Shown here: piece after piece, positions 12,849 to 25,840 of the stretch
Position numbering within the stretch: the first letter of the stretch is position 1
Layout: every line of letters starts with the position of its first letter
NCBI RefSeq assembly: GCF_003597395.2
Contig: NC_133771.1
Location: 53,207,727-53,271,726, forward strand
DNA from: Chelonoidis abingdonii
Taxonomy: Eukaryota > Chordata > Testudines > Testudinidae
DNA length: 64,000 nucleotides
Direction: 5' to 3'
Notes under the pieces: generated by a model
The model's input: the letters and a program-made list of their open reading frames with translations, nothing else
The model's database searches: none
Told to the model about the DNA's origin: nothing
Program-made: the position numbers and the translations under genes

Positions 12849-12965
12849 GGGTTTTCCACCTTTTTTTATTTGCGGACCCCTAAACATTTTAAATGGAGGT
12901 GTGGACCCCTTTGGAAACCTTAGACTTAGTCTGCAGACACTCTGTGCACCACAGGTTGAAAACCA
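12849..12965. mobile_element. hAT-like MITE
   Basis: Imperfect 11-bp terminal inverted repeats, GGTTTTCCACC (12850-12860) and GGTTGAAAACC (12954-12964), enclose an internal segment with 'gcggacccct' and 'gtggacccct'. This is the pattern of small hAT derivatives. The 8-bp target duplication is not clear. Confidence 0.6.
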
Positions 12966-12969
12966 CCAT

Positions 12970-15789
12970 TGTAAGGGGTGCGGTCTTTCATCTAAGAGTC
13001 ATGTTCCATTACATCTGTATATCAGACACAGCATTAAAAAGTTAGAAGCAGCCACTAGCTGGGGGTAAACACTTCCTTGCCAAAGGTGAAAAAAGAATAT
13101 GCTCATTAGCACAATGTACTGCAAGCTCTGAACCATTCTGCTATTCAGAGAAATGCCTCTCTTAGTTTCCTAAGGGAGGAGCAGGAAATTGGCATACAAT
13201 ATTTGATTTGATTTTAAAACAAAAATTCATTTTTTTAAAATGCACCTTATTCAATGAGTAATCAGTTAATGCACTATGTGACAGCAAAATTCCAAGAATC
13301 AATCAGGCAAATGTAATTTAATTTAAAAGTGATTGGAAGATATACAAATAAAAAAACACTTTGTTTATCAGAAGAAGATTCTACAGAATATCTTATACAT
13401 ATTAACACTAACACCTTACTAATAAATAATTATAGGATCAAATTCTAAGATGGCACATGCAAACACATGCACATGCAAGCACTTGTCAAAACTCCTTGCA
13501 AAATAATTACTCAGGACAAATATTCAAAATGCAGCCTTTATTTGTGCACATGCAACTCAGTGCTTTAATCAATTGGATGAACAATTTGATGCGTTTTTTT
13601 TGTGCTTCCAAATGACAGAACTTACACTTACAATCCATATTTATGCAAGGAAAGTGAGAACAACTGTGTTTTGCATATGCAAAGTCTATAATTTCTATAT
13701 GTGAGTGACAGTATGAAACAACTGCCTAATTAGTAGTGGGCAGTTCTACGATATTTTCTCAGAAGTCCATCTTTTTAAAACAATAATTCTGTCAATTATA
13801 TAATTTGATATAGTATTTCTGACAGATACCATGTAATCCAAAGTCCTTACCTAATTTGGACATTTCAGATACAGCCAATATTCAGAGGTACTTACAATTT
13901 AGATATTGTCTATCTTTCATTAATAAGACATGTTTAAACATATTATCATTCATTATTATTTAAGTATAATCTACATGGTTTGCCTTGCTATTTTTGCATC
14001 TCCTTGGCTTATTTTGTACTAGAACATGGAATTATCTACCTTGTACTGTTCTAAAAGACGTTCAAAAATTTTAATGACCTGTATCTTCTGTTTGAGCTAA
14101 CAATTTTCATGCAGAACCACAGTCATAACTTCTTTTTTTATCTTACAGACTGCCAGCCATAATACAGTGATACCTTTGCTATATTTGTTAAAATCATGAC
14201 AAAAGTGACAGGTGGGTTGCAAAACAGCATAAAACAGATTAAAAACAATCTTCTCCTATCATATATGTTATATTACATTCTGATTTAATAAAAGCAAGCA
14301 TACCCAACCATCTTTACATTGACTTTAAAGAAAAAGATTCTTTAGTATTCTACAATAGATTTATCACTATCATACAGTTGCCAATTATAAGCCGTAGTTA
14401 AAATGACACAATAACTGTCAAGCCTTTAACAGTTTAAAATACTACAACTGATACTATATGTTTTAAAGTATTTTGAACCATTAGTGTAGTGTGTATTCTT
14501 TATACGATTATGATGACTAAGCAGCACATAAGAAGTTGTACTATATACAGTGTGAGATTTTTAAATATTGTACAGGTGGTACACTTTCCCAAACTATGTG
14601 TTTTGGGTAATGACGCATTAAATATTCTGCATGATGCAGGAAAATACTGAAACATTCTGTTACAGGTATCTGTCCAGTTGTTCAGGCACCATGTCTTTTA
14701 TAATTGGTGATGTGAATGTGATACCAGATGGCTGTTCTTGTGGTCATGTTAGGCTCTCATTTCATAAAGCCAGAGACAGCCTTACTTGAAAAGAAGATAT
14801 GGCAAAGAAACAAGCATTCTGGGTCTTCTCCAGCAATTAATTTCTAAAAGGTTTTCTTAAAACAACACAATATGTCAATTGGCAATATCCGTTCACAGAT
14901 GAGCTTTAAAATCTTATTTCAAGCCTGGGCAACTGGGTGATTTGTACTAGATTTGTTTTTTTCTTTTGAGCACCACATTTCCAGTCATTGTCATTTGCAT
15001 TTTTATAGACAATGCTAATCCTCCACCAGACTCTGTTTTGCTGTTATTTTTCAAAGGTTTATCACAGTAAAGCAAATGGATAGTTTGAACTAGATACAGC
15101 AGTATCATTTAAAATATTACTAGTACTAAGTGAGAGCAAAGAATATGCATACAGACCAAAAAGAGAGAAAAATATGTTTAGATTATGTTTTCTAATTATG
15201 TCTTTTCTTCCTTCCTTCCCCACATCCCACTCACAACATCTTATCTATCTAGAATTTTCCTACTGATTCCCATTACTACTACAGCCAGCCTGTGGTGAGA
15301 CACAGTTAAGTTTGTAAGGGCACTGAAAGTGTTAAATTCAGCTTAGAATGTGTTTTGCTTTTATTTCATTTGACTAAATCTGATGTTATGTTTTGACTTA
15401 TAAATCACTTAAAATCTATCTTTATAGTTAATCAATTTATTTGTTTATTCTATCTGAAGCAGTGCGTTTGGTTTCAAGTATGTCAGACGCTTTCCTTAGG
15501 ATAACAAGCCTGATACATATCAATTTCTTTGTTAAATTGATGAGCTCATATAAGCTTGCAGCATCCAGTGGGTATAACTGGGCACTGCAAGACGCAGGTT
15601 CCTAGGATTGTGGCTGAGACTGGAGATATTGGCTAGTGTCATTCGGTCGTAGAATCCAAAGAGCAGCTTACATGCCAAAGGTTGTATGTGAATAGCCCAG
15701 GAATGTGGGTTCTCACAGCAGAGCAGGGTCAGGCTGGCTCCCAGAGTCAAGGATTGGATTAGATCCAGGATTAGATCACCTGTCTAGAT
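12970..15789. other. Long AT-rich intronic stretch
   Basis: No exon, RNA gene or transposon recognised. The minus ORF at 15532-15750 shows no motif and may border the following DIRS fragment. Confidence 0.5.
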
Positions 15790-16160
15790 AACTCCAGAAG
15801 GGAAGTCACACTCCCCACAACTGTTCTAGAACTCTCCAGCTACAAAGAACAATTACTTCTCTACAATAACAGTGGTTCTTTGAGATGCCATCAGTGTGGA
15901 TTCCTCTCTAGGTGCATCAGCATCAGTCACACGTGAGTGGATTGCTCCACATAACAGCCTTGCAGATTTCAGAAACTGGCATATTTCAGAAACAGATGAA
16001 GGATCTAGCTTGTATTCTAGTAGAGTGGGCTTTAATAGTCAGTAGGAGAGGTACACCAATCAGCTGGTAAGCAGTCAGCTACAATGTGTTATTTTTTTGA
16101 AAGATTTTGTAATGAAATAGCCTGACCTTTGGAGCTATAGCCATAAAGATATGATAGGTG
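15790..16160 (-). mobile_element. DIRS-like fragment (second copy)
   Basis: The plus-strand words 'aacagtggttctttgagatg' and 'gccttgcagatttcag...gaaggatctagcttgtattctagtagagtgggc' are laid out like the region near 18430-18720 of the larger DIRS element (minus strand, recombinase-coding end and terminal repeat). It is heavily diverged, non-coding and separate from the larger copy. Confidence 0.4.
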
Positions 16161-16408
16161 GTAGATGGCTAGGGCTACAGGGAGCTCAACCCTCCCTCAA
16201 TCTATTTTCGGAGTCAAGTGCATGACCAGGTCAGCAGGTGAAGCCCTACCTTGGACAATGACAGGACCAGGAAGGGGACACGGTAGCTGTCCCAGGGTGG
16301 GTGTCCTTGATTCCTGGCAGGTGGCGCTTGATTCTTCAGTCTGATGGGGGAACTAGCTCCTGGCTCCTAAGTGGTGGTTCCTGGGAAGGTTCACTGTGAT
16401 GGGGCAAG
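16161..16408. other. Unassigned sequence before the minisatellite
   Basis: G-rich, with words such as GTCCTTGATTCCTGG resembling the minisatellite unit. No gene seen. Confidence 0.4.
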
Positions 16409-16409
16409 T

Positions 16410-16590
16410 GTCCTGGGGGAAAGGGGAGATCCTGAGGCAAATGCAGGAGAGAAAAGTGGAGTCCTGGTAGAAGGGGGGGATCTGGAGGTGACGGGGGAGT
16501 TAAGTGGAGTCCCAGGGGAAGGTGGGATCCTGAGGTGATTGTAGAGGGAAGAGTGTCCTGGGGGAATGGGAAGATCCTGAGGTCCCATGC
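16410..16590. repeat. Minisatellite, period about 48 bp
   Basis: Units start with GTCCTGGGGG-like words at 16410, 16461, 16509 and 16554 (spacing 51, 48 and 45) and share a GATCCTGAGG-like word in the middle. The proline- and serine-rich 77-residue ORF on the minus strand (16624-16391) is a product of this repeat, not a gene. Confidence 0.75.
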
Positions 16591-16599
16591 CCTGTGGTG

Positions 16600-17900
16600 C
16601 TGGGCTATGAAGGGGGAGTATCACAGGGGAAGGGCACTACTTGTGCCAGGGTATGTGCATCAAGTGATGTTGTGATGGACTCCCCCAGATCTGTGAGCAG
16701 TGAAAGTCAGTGGGCCAGAGCAGGGAGCTGGGCCCAGCCCTGACAGAGAATATCAACAGATAAGACAGAATAGACAGAAAACCCATTTACCACATTTCAG
16801 GACACTAGGAAGTTCTTCTATACTTCAGGATAATCATCATTTTCTCTAAACGCTTGGTCTGCTCCTTCATTCCCATTCCTTCAATTTTTGGTCCAGCGTT
16901 TCTCCAATTTGGGCCATGTTCCCATTCTGTTTGACCTACTTTTCTCCAAAAACTTTTAGCACATCACACACGTCATTTTATGTAACCCCTATATTATGCA
17001 CATGCAAACTTCAATTTACCCAACATTCCTTTTATTTTTTTTTTTATTTTTTTTTTTTGCTGTTTATATAGTTTTTATGTCATGTTGCTTTTGGTCACCT
17101 GTTCCTGGGGGTTCCCATAAAATGCTTCTTCTTGTTACAGGTTTGTGATTTTTTACCTCAAAAAATCCAGCATAACATGTTATCTTTGTTCTTTCAGCAA
17201 TAACATAATTTTAGTCAGATCAGCAATTCTATGTGAAAGAAGAATTGCCAAACCACATTAATGCCAGCAAGGCCTTGGCCTAAATGTTACCTCATGTAAA
17301 CTCATTTACTATCCATAATTGCAAATCATTAAAGCTATCAAAACTTTTAATCTTACCATTAACAAGTCTTTATTTTATATTTTAACATCATATTCAGTAT
17401 GTTATACCATCATACCACCTTCATCTATTTGGAGAAAGGGAATTATACATAAAAACTAGAGATGTGGTATGGAAATAGTTTCAAATACTGATCAATATTG
17501 GAATTAAGATATGTTTTGACATTTCAGTTCAAGGCCAAACTGTGACTATGTTTGGTGTTTGGATTAGATTGCGCCCAAATCTAGGTGAACTGTTTTTGTG
17601 AGATTTTAACCAAATTTAAAATACTGGAACTCTTACCGGATTAATTACTTTTGTAAGATTTCCAGCATCTGTCAAAATCTCATGCAAACATCTGTTCTTA
17701 CAGGATTTCAAGTACATCCAAATTGGAAAAGTCCCACGTAGGTTTTGAAAAACTAAATTGTAATAGAGAAGTTGATCTCCAGACTCCAAATTGAGGATTC
17801 TTTGAAAGGATTTCAGATGTGAAAACACAGATTTGACTCATCTGTAACAATATCATTATATTATTTGTGATCACTGCATGGAAATTAAGATTATGGTGTT
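16600..17900. other. Intronic sequence, no gene seen
   Basis: AT-rich. Contains a long T-rich tract at about 17030-17060. No exon or transposon recognised. Confidence 0.5.
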
Positions 17901-18175
17901 TATTATTATTTATTACAGTGGGACTCAGAGGACCCAGCCAAGGTCATGGCCCTGCTGTGCTAGGGATTGTACAGATGCATAATAAGAGACAGTCCTACCC
18001 CAAAGAGATAACAATCTAAATACACAAGGCAGACAAACACTGGTAGGGGAAACAGGGCACAGAGAGGTGAAGCAACTTGCCAAAGTCACACAGCAAACTA
18101 GTGGCAGTTCTAGGATTAGCACTCAGGTCTTTCTGACTTCCAGATTAGGTCCCTAGCCAAATGACCACATTGCTT
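17901..18175 (+). repeat. Amniote MIR/CORE-SINE-like repeat
   Basis: Contains GAGGTGAAGCAACTTGCCAA, then AGTCACACAGC, then TCAGGTCTTTCTGACTTCC, close to the MIR core and 3' region. It is preceded by 'ggccctgctgtgctagggattgtacag', found in abundant amniote repeats. No coding content. Confidence 0.6.
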
Positions 18176-18899
18176 CCTATGCTTATAACTACATTTTGCA
18201 CTTTCCAGTCTATGTGTACGTGTGGCCAAGGCACTCAAGTTGGAGACTTTTACCAGCAGTACTAGCAGGCAGCATGTGTCTCCTCGGTATCCTTCTCAAC
18301 AGAGATGGGAGCATAAAGGGGAATGGTCACGCCTCCATTCTTCATACTTCCATCTAATGAATATCTGAAATACCAGGGAAGGTGGGAAGGTTGTGGAAGG
18401 TATATGTGCACAACATACTTCGAAGAACAACTGCTACAATACAGATAAGTAACTGGTTTTTCTCCTTCAAGTGATTGTGCACACATATATTCCACTGTAG
18501 GGGATTTGCCAGCACTTTCCTGGCATATGATGAGACTTTGGGATTACTTAAAGAGAGACTCCAGCAGTGATTTGTTGAAATTAACATCTGCTTGGGAAGC
18601 TTGAGTGATTGCACAGTGTCTGGAGAAAGTATGTGCAGATGACTATGTTGCTGTTTTACAAATGTCCACTACAGAGGACTGATCTAAAAGGCTGATGAAG
18701 TGGAATGATCCCTACTGGAACAGGCTGTTATCCTTGGAGGAGGAAAGACATCAGTCAGAAATGCAGCTGAATATTTGCTGAGCTGTAACAGGTTGCTCTT
18801 TAATCCTTTCAGCCCATGCTATAGAACTCCAGAAGATGATCTGAAAGACTTTGTGCAATCCAAGTAAAAGGATAGAGCCTTCTAAATATCCAAAGTATA

Positions 18900-19400
18900 C
18901 TAGAGCAAGGTTTTGGAAAGAATACTGGTAGATGGTGGAATGCCAAAACAATTTTAGGCATAAACTTAGGGTGTGGGCTAAGCGACCTTACCCTTGCGGA
19001 ATACCATGTAGGTAGGGACAGCTAGTAGAGCATGAAGTTGTGATACCCTTGCAGAGGAAATTAATACAATAATGCTGTTTTCATTGATAGCAGTGGTAAA
19101 GATGCAGTTGCCAAAAGTTCCAATAAGGAACCCATTAAGCATGAGAATACTAAATTCAGATCCTATGGAGGTTCAGGATCAGACACAGAAGGGCAAATAT
19201 GAATAAATCCATCTAGAATTCTGGATACTAAGGCATATGAAAAGATAGACAACCCATCCACAGACAGATGTAATACTGAAATGGCGGCTAAATAGACTCA
19301 CTAAACTGACGGAGAGATCAAAAGTTTTCAGATGTGACAGATAGCCCAATATATGTCTAATCACTGTTCAACTCGGTGATGACTGGTAAGATTCAGCCCA
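18900..19400 (-). pseudogene. DIRS tyrosine recombinase remnant
   Basis: Across three frames the minus strand gives L-D-x-Y/L-L-x-L-K-S-F-D-L-S-V-S, then PSVSDPEPPWDLNLV-like and MGSLLELLATASLPLLSMKTALL-like segments. This matches the helical N-terminal and core-binding parts of DIRS recombinases. The catalytic R-H-R-Y residues cannot be placed because of frameshifts. Confidence 0.6.
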
Positions 19401-20539
19401 GGCTGAAAACCTTTTCCATTTTGCCACTTACTTGGCTTTGGTGGAGACCTTTCTGCTGTTGTCAAAATAGTCTGGATAGCTTGAGAGCAGATTTTTTTCA
19501 GCATTACCTGGCCACAGATCATCCAAGACTAGAGATGAAGAGAATTGTAGGTTAGGGTGCAGGGACTTGCCTTGTTCTGAGAAAAGAAATCCTCAACCAG
19601 AGGTAGAGCTATGGGTAGTCAATTTGAGAGTCAATGTAGGTGTATGTACAAATATTGCCTTGGTCAGGCAGAAGCTAACAGGGTCAAGACATTGCCTTGT
19701 CTCTTTTCAGCTTCCCAATTACTCTTGTAATTAGGGGAACTGAAGGGAACATGTACAGTAGATGACTCATCCAGAGAAGAAGAAAAGCATCTGTTTTGGA
19801 GCCCTGGCTGTGACCTGCCCTGCAACAGAATCTCTTGAATTTGTTATTCAGGTTGGTTGCAAAGAGGTCTGTTACTGGGTATTCCCGCTGTCAGAAAAAT
19901 TCTTGTAGAATTTCTTTCTTTATATACTTGTAATGGTTTGTTAAGTGCCGGCTGAGAAAGTCTAGAGTATTTTTAACTCCTGGGAGGTGAAATGCCTTTA
20001 GCACAATAGTGTTCTTTAAGCAGAAGTTCCACAAGTGGATTGCTTGGCAAAGCTAAGTCAACCTTGCACCTCTCTGCTTGTTCAGATAAAACATACTAGT
20101 GTTGTCGTCAGTAAGAACTTGAACCACCTGATTCCTGATGGCTATGTTTAAAGTCTCACCAGCCTGACAAATGGTTTCAAGCTCCAATATATTTACATGG
20201 AAGGAAGCCTCCTGCTATGTTCATAGTGCTTGAACATAAAGGTGCCCTGGTGAGTACCCCAATCTATGGTGAATGAATCTGTTACAAGAGACATTGCTGG
20301 CTCCGCTGGTAAGTAACAAAACCCCTGCAAATGTTCTGGGGATCCAAAAATCAGCATGTCCAGAAAGGGCCTGCTTGGATGGTACTCTGAATGAAGCCAG
20401 GCATGCAGACTTCTGAAGTGAAGTCCGGCATGAAGAGTCACATATGTGCATGGGGTCGTGTGTCCTAAGAGCGGGAGGCCAGAATGCACTGTTGTCCTCA
20501 GGTCAGATCTGAGATTTTCACAAAGGATGACTATGGACT

Positions 20540-21510
20540 AAAACCTGTCTATTGGAAGGTAGGCCATTGCCATCATGGCATTAAGATCTGCCCCTATGAA
20601 ATGTGTGTGTTGTGTTGGTATTAATGTAGATTCCTCTACATTAAATTTGGCTCCAGATGAGACAGCAGACCTCTGCATGACGAAGATGTTTTGGATGTGT
20701 CCCTCTGATATCTCCCAGACTAACCAATCATCCAAGTAGGGAAATATTTTAATTCTGGAATGCAGAAGATGGGCTGCTACTGCTGTCATATGTTTGATAA
20801 ACACCCTTAGTGATGAGGACAGACTGAAGGGTAGCACTGTGTACTGCTAGTGCATATTCCTGACTATAAATCAGAGAGATTTTCTGCTATGTGAAAATTA
20901 GTATCCTGCAAATCAAGGGCAGCAGCCAAATTTCCAGGTAAGGGTTCACAGATGTGAGAGTGACCATCCTGAATTTAGTGACAAAGAGTCCTGTGGCACC
21001 TTATACTCTAACAGACATATTGGAGCATAAGCTCTCGTGTGTGAAATACCCACTTAGTCAGACTCATGACGAAGTAGGTATTCGCCCACAAAAGCTTATG
21101 CTTCAATACATCTGTTAGTCTATAAGGTGCCACAGGACTCTTTGTCACCTTTTACAGATCCAGACTAACATGGCTACCCCTCTGATACTTGACATCTTGA
21201 ATTTGATTTTCTTGATTAATCTGTTCAGCTTTCTCAAATCCAAAATGGACGTTAGACTACTCTTTTGTGTGTGTTTGTTTTGTTTTTGGTAATCAGGAAG
21301 TAATGGGAATAAAAGCTTTTCCCTCTGTGTTTGGTAAGGAAATTCCTCTATTGTTCCCAATTCCAGAATAGGCTGAACTTCCTGAAGAAAAACAGCTTTG
21401 TTAGATGGGTCCCTGAAAAAGGATGGAAAAAGTGGCTTGGGGAAAAGGAGATAAATGAACAGTTCTGAGCATCCATTTCTCCAGTGTAATTTCTGTCTGT
21501 CCACTGTCAA
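20540..21510 (-). pseudogene. DIRS reverse transcriptase, split and broken
   Basis: The first half (21510-21193) contains a QEV-x6-L-x-LGTIEEFP segment, then LDLRKLNRLIKKIKFKM, as in DIRS RT. The second half resumes at 20976 with KFRMVTL after the inserted fold-back. The catalytic box FPYLDDWL lies at about 20744-20721 in the frame 20837-20538, followed by SLIPTQ-x3-FIGADL. Because the insertion duplicated its target, the KFKM/KFRM codons occur on both sides. Other stops exist besides the insertion. Confidence 0.8.
20977..21192. mobile_element. Penelope-derived inverted dimer A
   Basis: A 216-bp insertion in the DIRS RT, flanked by CATCCTGAATTT (20965-20976) and CATCTTGAATTT (21193-21204), a 12-bp duplication with one mismatch. 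The left arm (about 20981-21060) is the reverse complement of the right arm (about 21064-21140). Both arms carry the words 'cctgtggcaccttata' and 'taacagac', and the arms meet head-to-head. Only the right arm has the longer 3' tail ending 'ctgatacttga'. The hammerhead-like core is decayed (TGACGA, hairpin, AAAA). Confidence 0.85.
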
Positions 21511-22270
21511 AGAAAGTTAGCTGTTTTCTCAAGGAATATTCTGAACTAGGAGATAAGAAGTAGTTGGTGTGCTGTTCTCAACTCTTTTGTTGTTGTCAAA
21601 GGCTGGTGAGAAAGGTATGTTGACCACAAAGCCGATAGCAGATGTCTAGGAACCTCATAACTCCTTTTAGATGCATCCTGAGGTCTTGCTTGGCAAAATG
21701 AAGTTCTATAGTGTGTTTGAGGCTTGAACTGTTTTCTCTTTGCTACTGGAGTGTAAACTCCCAAAGAACAGAGCGTTGCATAAAAAATCTTTTAAGGTGC
21801 GCTATCATTTTTTTGAGAAAACAATTTGAAACCTTCAAAGGGGAGATTTTTGATCATTTTTTACAGCTTTTTTTTGGGATGTCTGAAGCATGTAACCATG
21901 AAGAGCATCTCAACAAAAAAGGCTGTAGCCATAAAGCCTGAAATGGCTATTGTGCTCTGTAATAGCTGTGAAGTTGAGACACTTTTGATTTATACAGTGC
22001 TAAACAATTTTGGTTCCTGAATACTTCAGACTCTGCCTCTCTCCCTACATGTCATAATAGAAGATTAGTTGAATAGAAGTTCTCAGGATAATAGGCTTAA
22101 ATAGGAGAGAACTATAAGCAGGGCATTTTTGATGAGGGATCTTCAACTCTGGAACTTGCTTCTCTCATAAGCTCACCAACAGAGCCTGAATTTGCAGATC
22201 TTCAATTATTCTCTCTGGCTTTTTCTAAGAGTTAGGACTGAGTAGATGGTGGGAGAGTTCTAGTTTGAGT

Positions 22271-24779
22271 GGGTTTGGTAGAGTTTTAGATTTGTATATA
22301 TATAAATTGACTGCATGTTGTACATGTGCCTAGGGCTCTGGACAGGAGCATTTCTTAATGAAACAAAACACACAATTAAATTTATTTAAATTAAAATATT
22401 GTTCAAGAGCAACCTAATTTTCCCATTAGGAAGCACGCACACCTGCGCACACACAAACACATCAAGCCCAACATACTGTATCCCACTGCTGATGGAGGTG
22501 CACCTGTGGCCATATTAGCCACTATCCAACCCTATTGTTCAAGGGAGCATTAATTAGGCTAACCTTGCTTAGTGGCTACAGCACTTGTGCACTGCTAATG
22601 TGGGGCAAGGCTCCCTTACACCTCTCCTCCAGTGCACTTGGTACAACATAGAGCAGGATTCTGCCCTTTATCAACAACTATTGCACACATTACAAGTAAT
22701 TTAAAGCCATGAAGAAGAGTGAGTAATATACATCCTAAACAACCCTTTCAAACACAATATTTCTCTTTAGTTCAGAGGAAATGTAAGGCAAATCATTCCT
22801 GTTTTGTTTTGTTCCACTACTACAGTTCTTTGAGCCTGAAGAAAAATCTAGCAATTCTGTTATCAAACATCTAAACTTCAGTGAGCTTAAAATGCAAAGC
22901 CAAACCAAGAGATATTTCAATATGAATATAGATTAGTCTTTGAAAGAAGTGAGCAAAGTATGATTCAGTTCTACTCCATAGAGTAATCAAGCATAATTTA
23001 TAAAGGAGGTACCACTGCAGTACTGTATAGAGGAGGTAAAATACTTTTCAAACAGGAAATATGACATCATCTAAAATAAAGTATTGTAAGAGAAAAATCC
23101 TTCCATTTCAATATGAACAATATTATCATGGACAAGTAATACTGTTGCTGAATATTATTCAATTAAAGTTGAAAAGAAGCAAATATGATGTTTTGTACTA
23201 AGCAGAAGAACATGGAAAGGATTAAAAGGAATGATCAAGATTTTTTAAAAAATGGTTCAAATTACAGCTATCTTTTACAGGTGGCAGTAGAGGTGGGAGA
23301 GGACTTCCTTCCTAGTCTATCTGTGTGTCAAGCAGACATAACTTTACTGGAGTACCCTGGAGAACACACGGCTACTCTAGATTCTAGGGAAACGTTTGGA
23401 CCGAGCAGGAACATGACTACAGCACAAGGTTTCCCAACACTGGTCAAGAAATGAAGAACAGCATAGGAGAGAGTCTTGAAGAACAAGTGTAGCATTCTCT
23501 GCAGCAGCTATGTAGGCATTATTATTTTTTTGGCTTCTGCAGTTATAAATGCCTCCAGGGATCCTTGTGTTAATGGTGCTCCCTCTTGCAGAGTCCTGTG
23601 ACTAACAGAATAGCTGATATTTATTTGCTACATTGGTAGTAGGTGTATTACTGCAATTCCTTTAAAATCAGTCACTGATTTTCTAGGCTCCAATAAGCAC
23701 TGATGTGCATCATGAATCAGAGGATGATATCAAACCATTTCCAGAGTCAACAAAGCTGTCTTAAGGAGCTAATAAAATCTTTATTCCAAACAACATGATT
23801 CCAGACAATGAAAAGACTGAATTCTGACCATCGTTACCCTTCATTCATGTAATAAAACAAAAGTCACTAGATTATGATTTGGTGACGATGTGAAATGATT
23901 TGCATTCAATATTCAAGAGTCAAACTCAATGCCAAACCAAGTTTTCTTATGAGATTACTGGCACATCCTGCTTCTGAACAGGCTGGAAGGAATCAACAAA
24001 CAAACACTCCTTCTCAGGATAGTTTGGCCTTTCCAATCCCAGACAATGAGAAGAACCCCAAAGAGGCACACAAATTAAAAACAGTGGGAAAGCGTAACTG
24101 GAATATTTTTTTTAACCCGGAAATAAAAAAGAGAGTCTATCTTTGGATTTGGATGAAGTACTGGGGAAAAGGTTGGAAATGGTATTTTATATGAAATAGT
24201 TTTTCATTTCCCAGAAATTTTTTTTTTTAAATAATTATCTATGGGCCTTACCGCACATATCTGTATAACTCAGGTTGGCTTGCATTCTGGAAGTCCCTCA
24301 GAGCCTATGATGGTTTTGTTATTAATTTGCTAATTTGAATAGTGCCTGCCATTGTGACAGCTAGTCACTTTAATTAAAGAGATTAAAGTACAAAACAAGT
24401 TAGTAGGGCTTCCTTTCAGCTGGTAGCTTGTTTCCTGCAGGCTCCTTTCGGTGGCAATCTGACCAGGATGGAACTGAATTACAAGTCCCAACACTTATCT
24501 CAGATTCAATCAGTTGTTTTAAGTTTAAACCAGGGGTTTAAAGACAGAAAAATACCTCAGGGCACAACACAAGGGTTGTTTCAGGTGATGTTTTTCATAT
24601 TTTCTTCAGAACTAGGCCTGTAGGACTGTTTATGTAATTGGTTCCCATGTAAACTGAAGAGAAGATGGATTAGCCACAAATAACAGTGGTTATAATATAT
24701 TATATTATTGGGAGCACCATGTTTAGTTAAGGTTGCCTGACATTTTCTCTTGTAAAGTCCTGTTTTCAGTTGCTTATAG
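22271..24779. other. Intronic sequence, no gene seen
   Basis: No exon or RNA gene. Short ORFs (for example 23185-23454 and 23895-24194, plus) have no recognisable domain or splice context. Confidence 0.5.
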
Positions 24780-25650
24780 TTTGACAAACTTTAACAATTT
24801 GGGCTGAAATTTTCCATGACTGGTGTCTGCCTCAAGTTTAATTTTACGGAAAAGTCTCTGCGCAAATGGAGCAGCTGTTTCTGAAAATGCGCTTAAGGAA
24901 AAATATGCAGTTTTACATATGTTAATGAACTATGTGCCTAAGTGTGTGCATGTGCATGTGTGTAAAGAGACAGACACATTCTAGTGACTCCATGCTTTGA
25001 ATCAGGGACTTAAAAATTGGGCATGAAGTTTTTCTTGGTGTCAGAGAAATGCCTTTCACTGGTTTTGTGAAAAACTACTCAAATCTGGCCAAGTTATGGA
25101 CCCTTCAAAAATCTCAGTTTGCACATGATCAGTAAAGACTTGTGAGAGTTAAATTCTTGTAAAATTGTCTGCACTGAGCATGGTCCATCTCCTCACAACT
25201 TTTACATGTCAGACTAGATTGCATTCACACCATCATCAAAAAGTGACTGAGGATGCTCCAACCTCTGACTGCAGGAACTGAGTAGGACTTTCCTGGCATT
25301 TGTTCCTCCCGGATGCCAGAGACTGCCGAGGTCCTGGGCACAGGAACTGAGAGCAGGATACTTTCAGTTCTTTGCTCTCCATGTTAGTGCCCAGGCAGCA
25401 GAGAGGAAAAGGAGTGAGTACCGGATCTGAATGCAGAGTATTAGAAATGGGAGGTGAGAGGGGGATCAGGAGCCATGGAGTGGGAAAATGGCATGGGAAA
25501 GGGAAAGAGTTAGGTGAGGAGGGACTGGATAGGAATAAATGGGATCAGGAGCTGGAGTGAGAGTGATGGTGATTTCTGCCTCATTCTGTGCACAGAATGA
25601 ATCATGTTCTAGGAATGAATCAGGGCTATGTAATGAAGGGTTTCTGCCTT
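24780..25650 (+). repeat. Dispersed repeat family X, copy 1, with GA-rich segment
   Basis: Shares ordered words with 42600-43515: GGGCTGAAATTTTC, 'aagttatggacccttc/aagttataagcctctg', CTCAGTTTGCACATGATCAG, 'cactgagcatggtccatc', 'gcacaggaac'. A purine-rich strand follows (about 25385-25565). The distal part (25570-25650, 'tgcctcattctgtgcacagaatg') matches the inverted fragment at 45350-45470. No coding capacity; family unknown to me. Confidence 0.7.
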
Positions 25651-25840
25651 ATTTGCTACAGAAGTTGGAAACTGTGTAATGAATGAGGCAGGGGACTGTG
25701 GGAAGAGAAAGGATGATTTCATGGTTCAGACAAGTGAATGTTGCCTTGGAGAAAAGAATTATTATCCCTTCCTCTGCCACAGAGTTTCTCTGTTTTGCTA
25801 CGCAAGTCAGTGAAACAAAACTTTTCATAGCTGGCGACAG

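Larger units (their letters stand above)
18240..22270 (-). mobile_element. DIRS-type tyrosine-recombinase retrotransposon, degenerate
   Basis: Minus-strand frames, in order from high to low coordinate, give a gag-like region (about 22260-21540), reverse transcriptase (21510-20540), RNase H-like region (about 20490-20190) and tyrosine recombinase-like region (about 19400-18900). A terminal segment follows at about 18500-18240. The order RT, RNase H, YR is that of DIRS elements, which integrate with a recombinase and leave no target duplication. Many stops and frameshifts show it is inactive. The RT is split by a Penelope-derived insertion at 20977-21192. The outer ends are approximate, because the inverted terminal repeats were not delimited. 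Confidence 0.75.

Noticed and set aside
16391..16624. 77-residue proline-rich ORF
   Set aside because: Explained by the 48-bp minisatellite.
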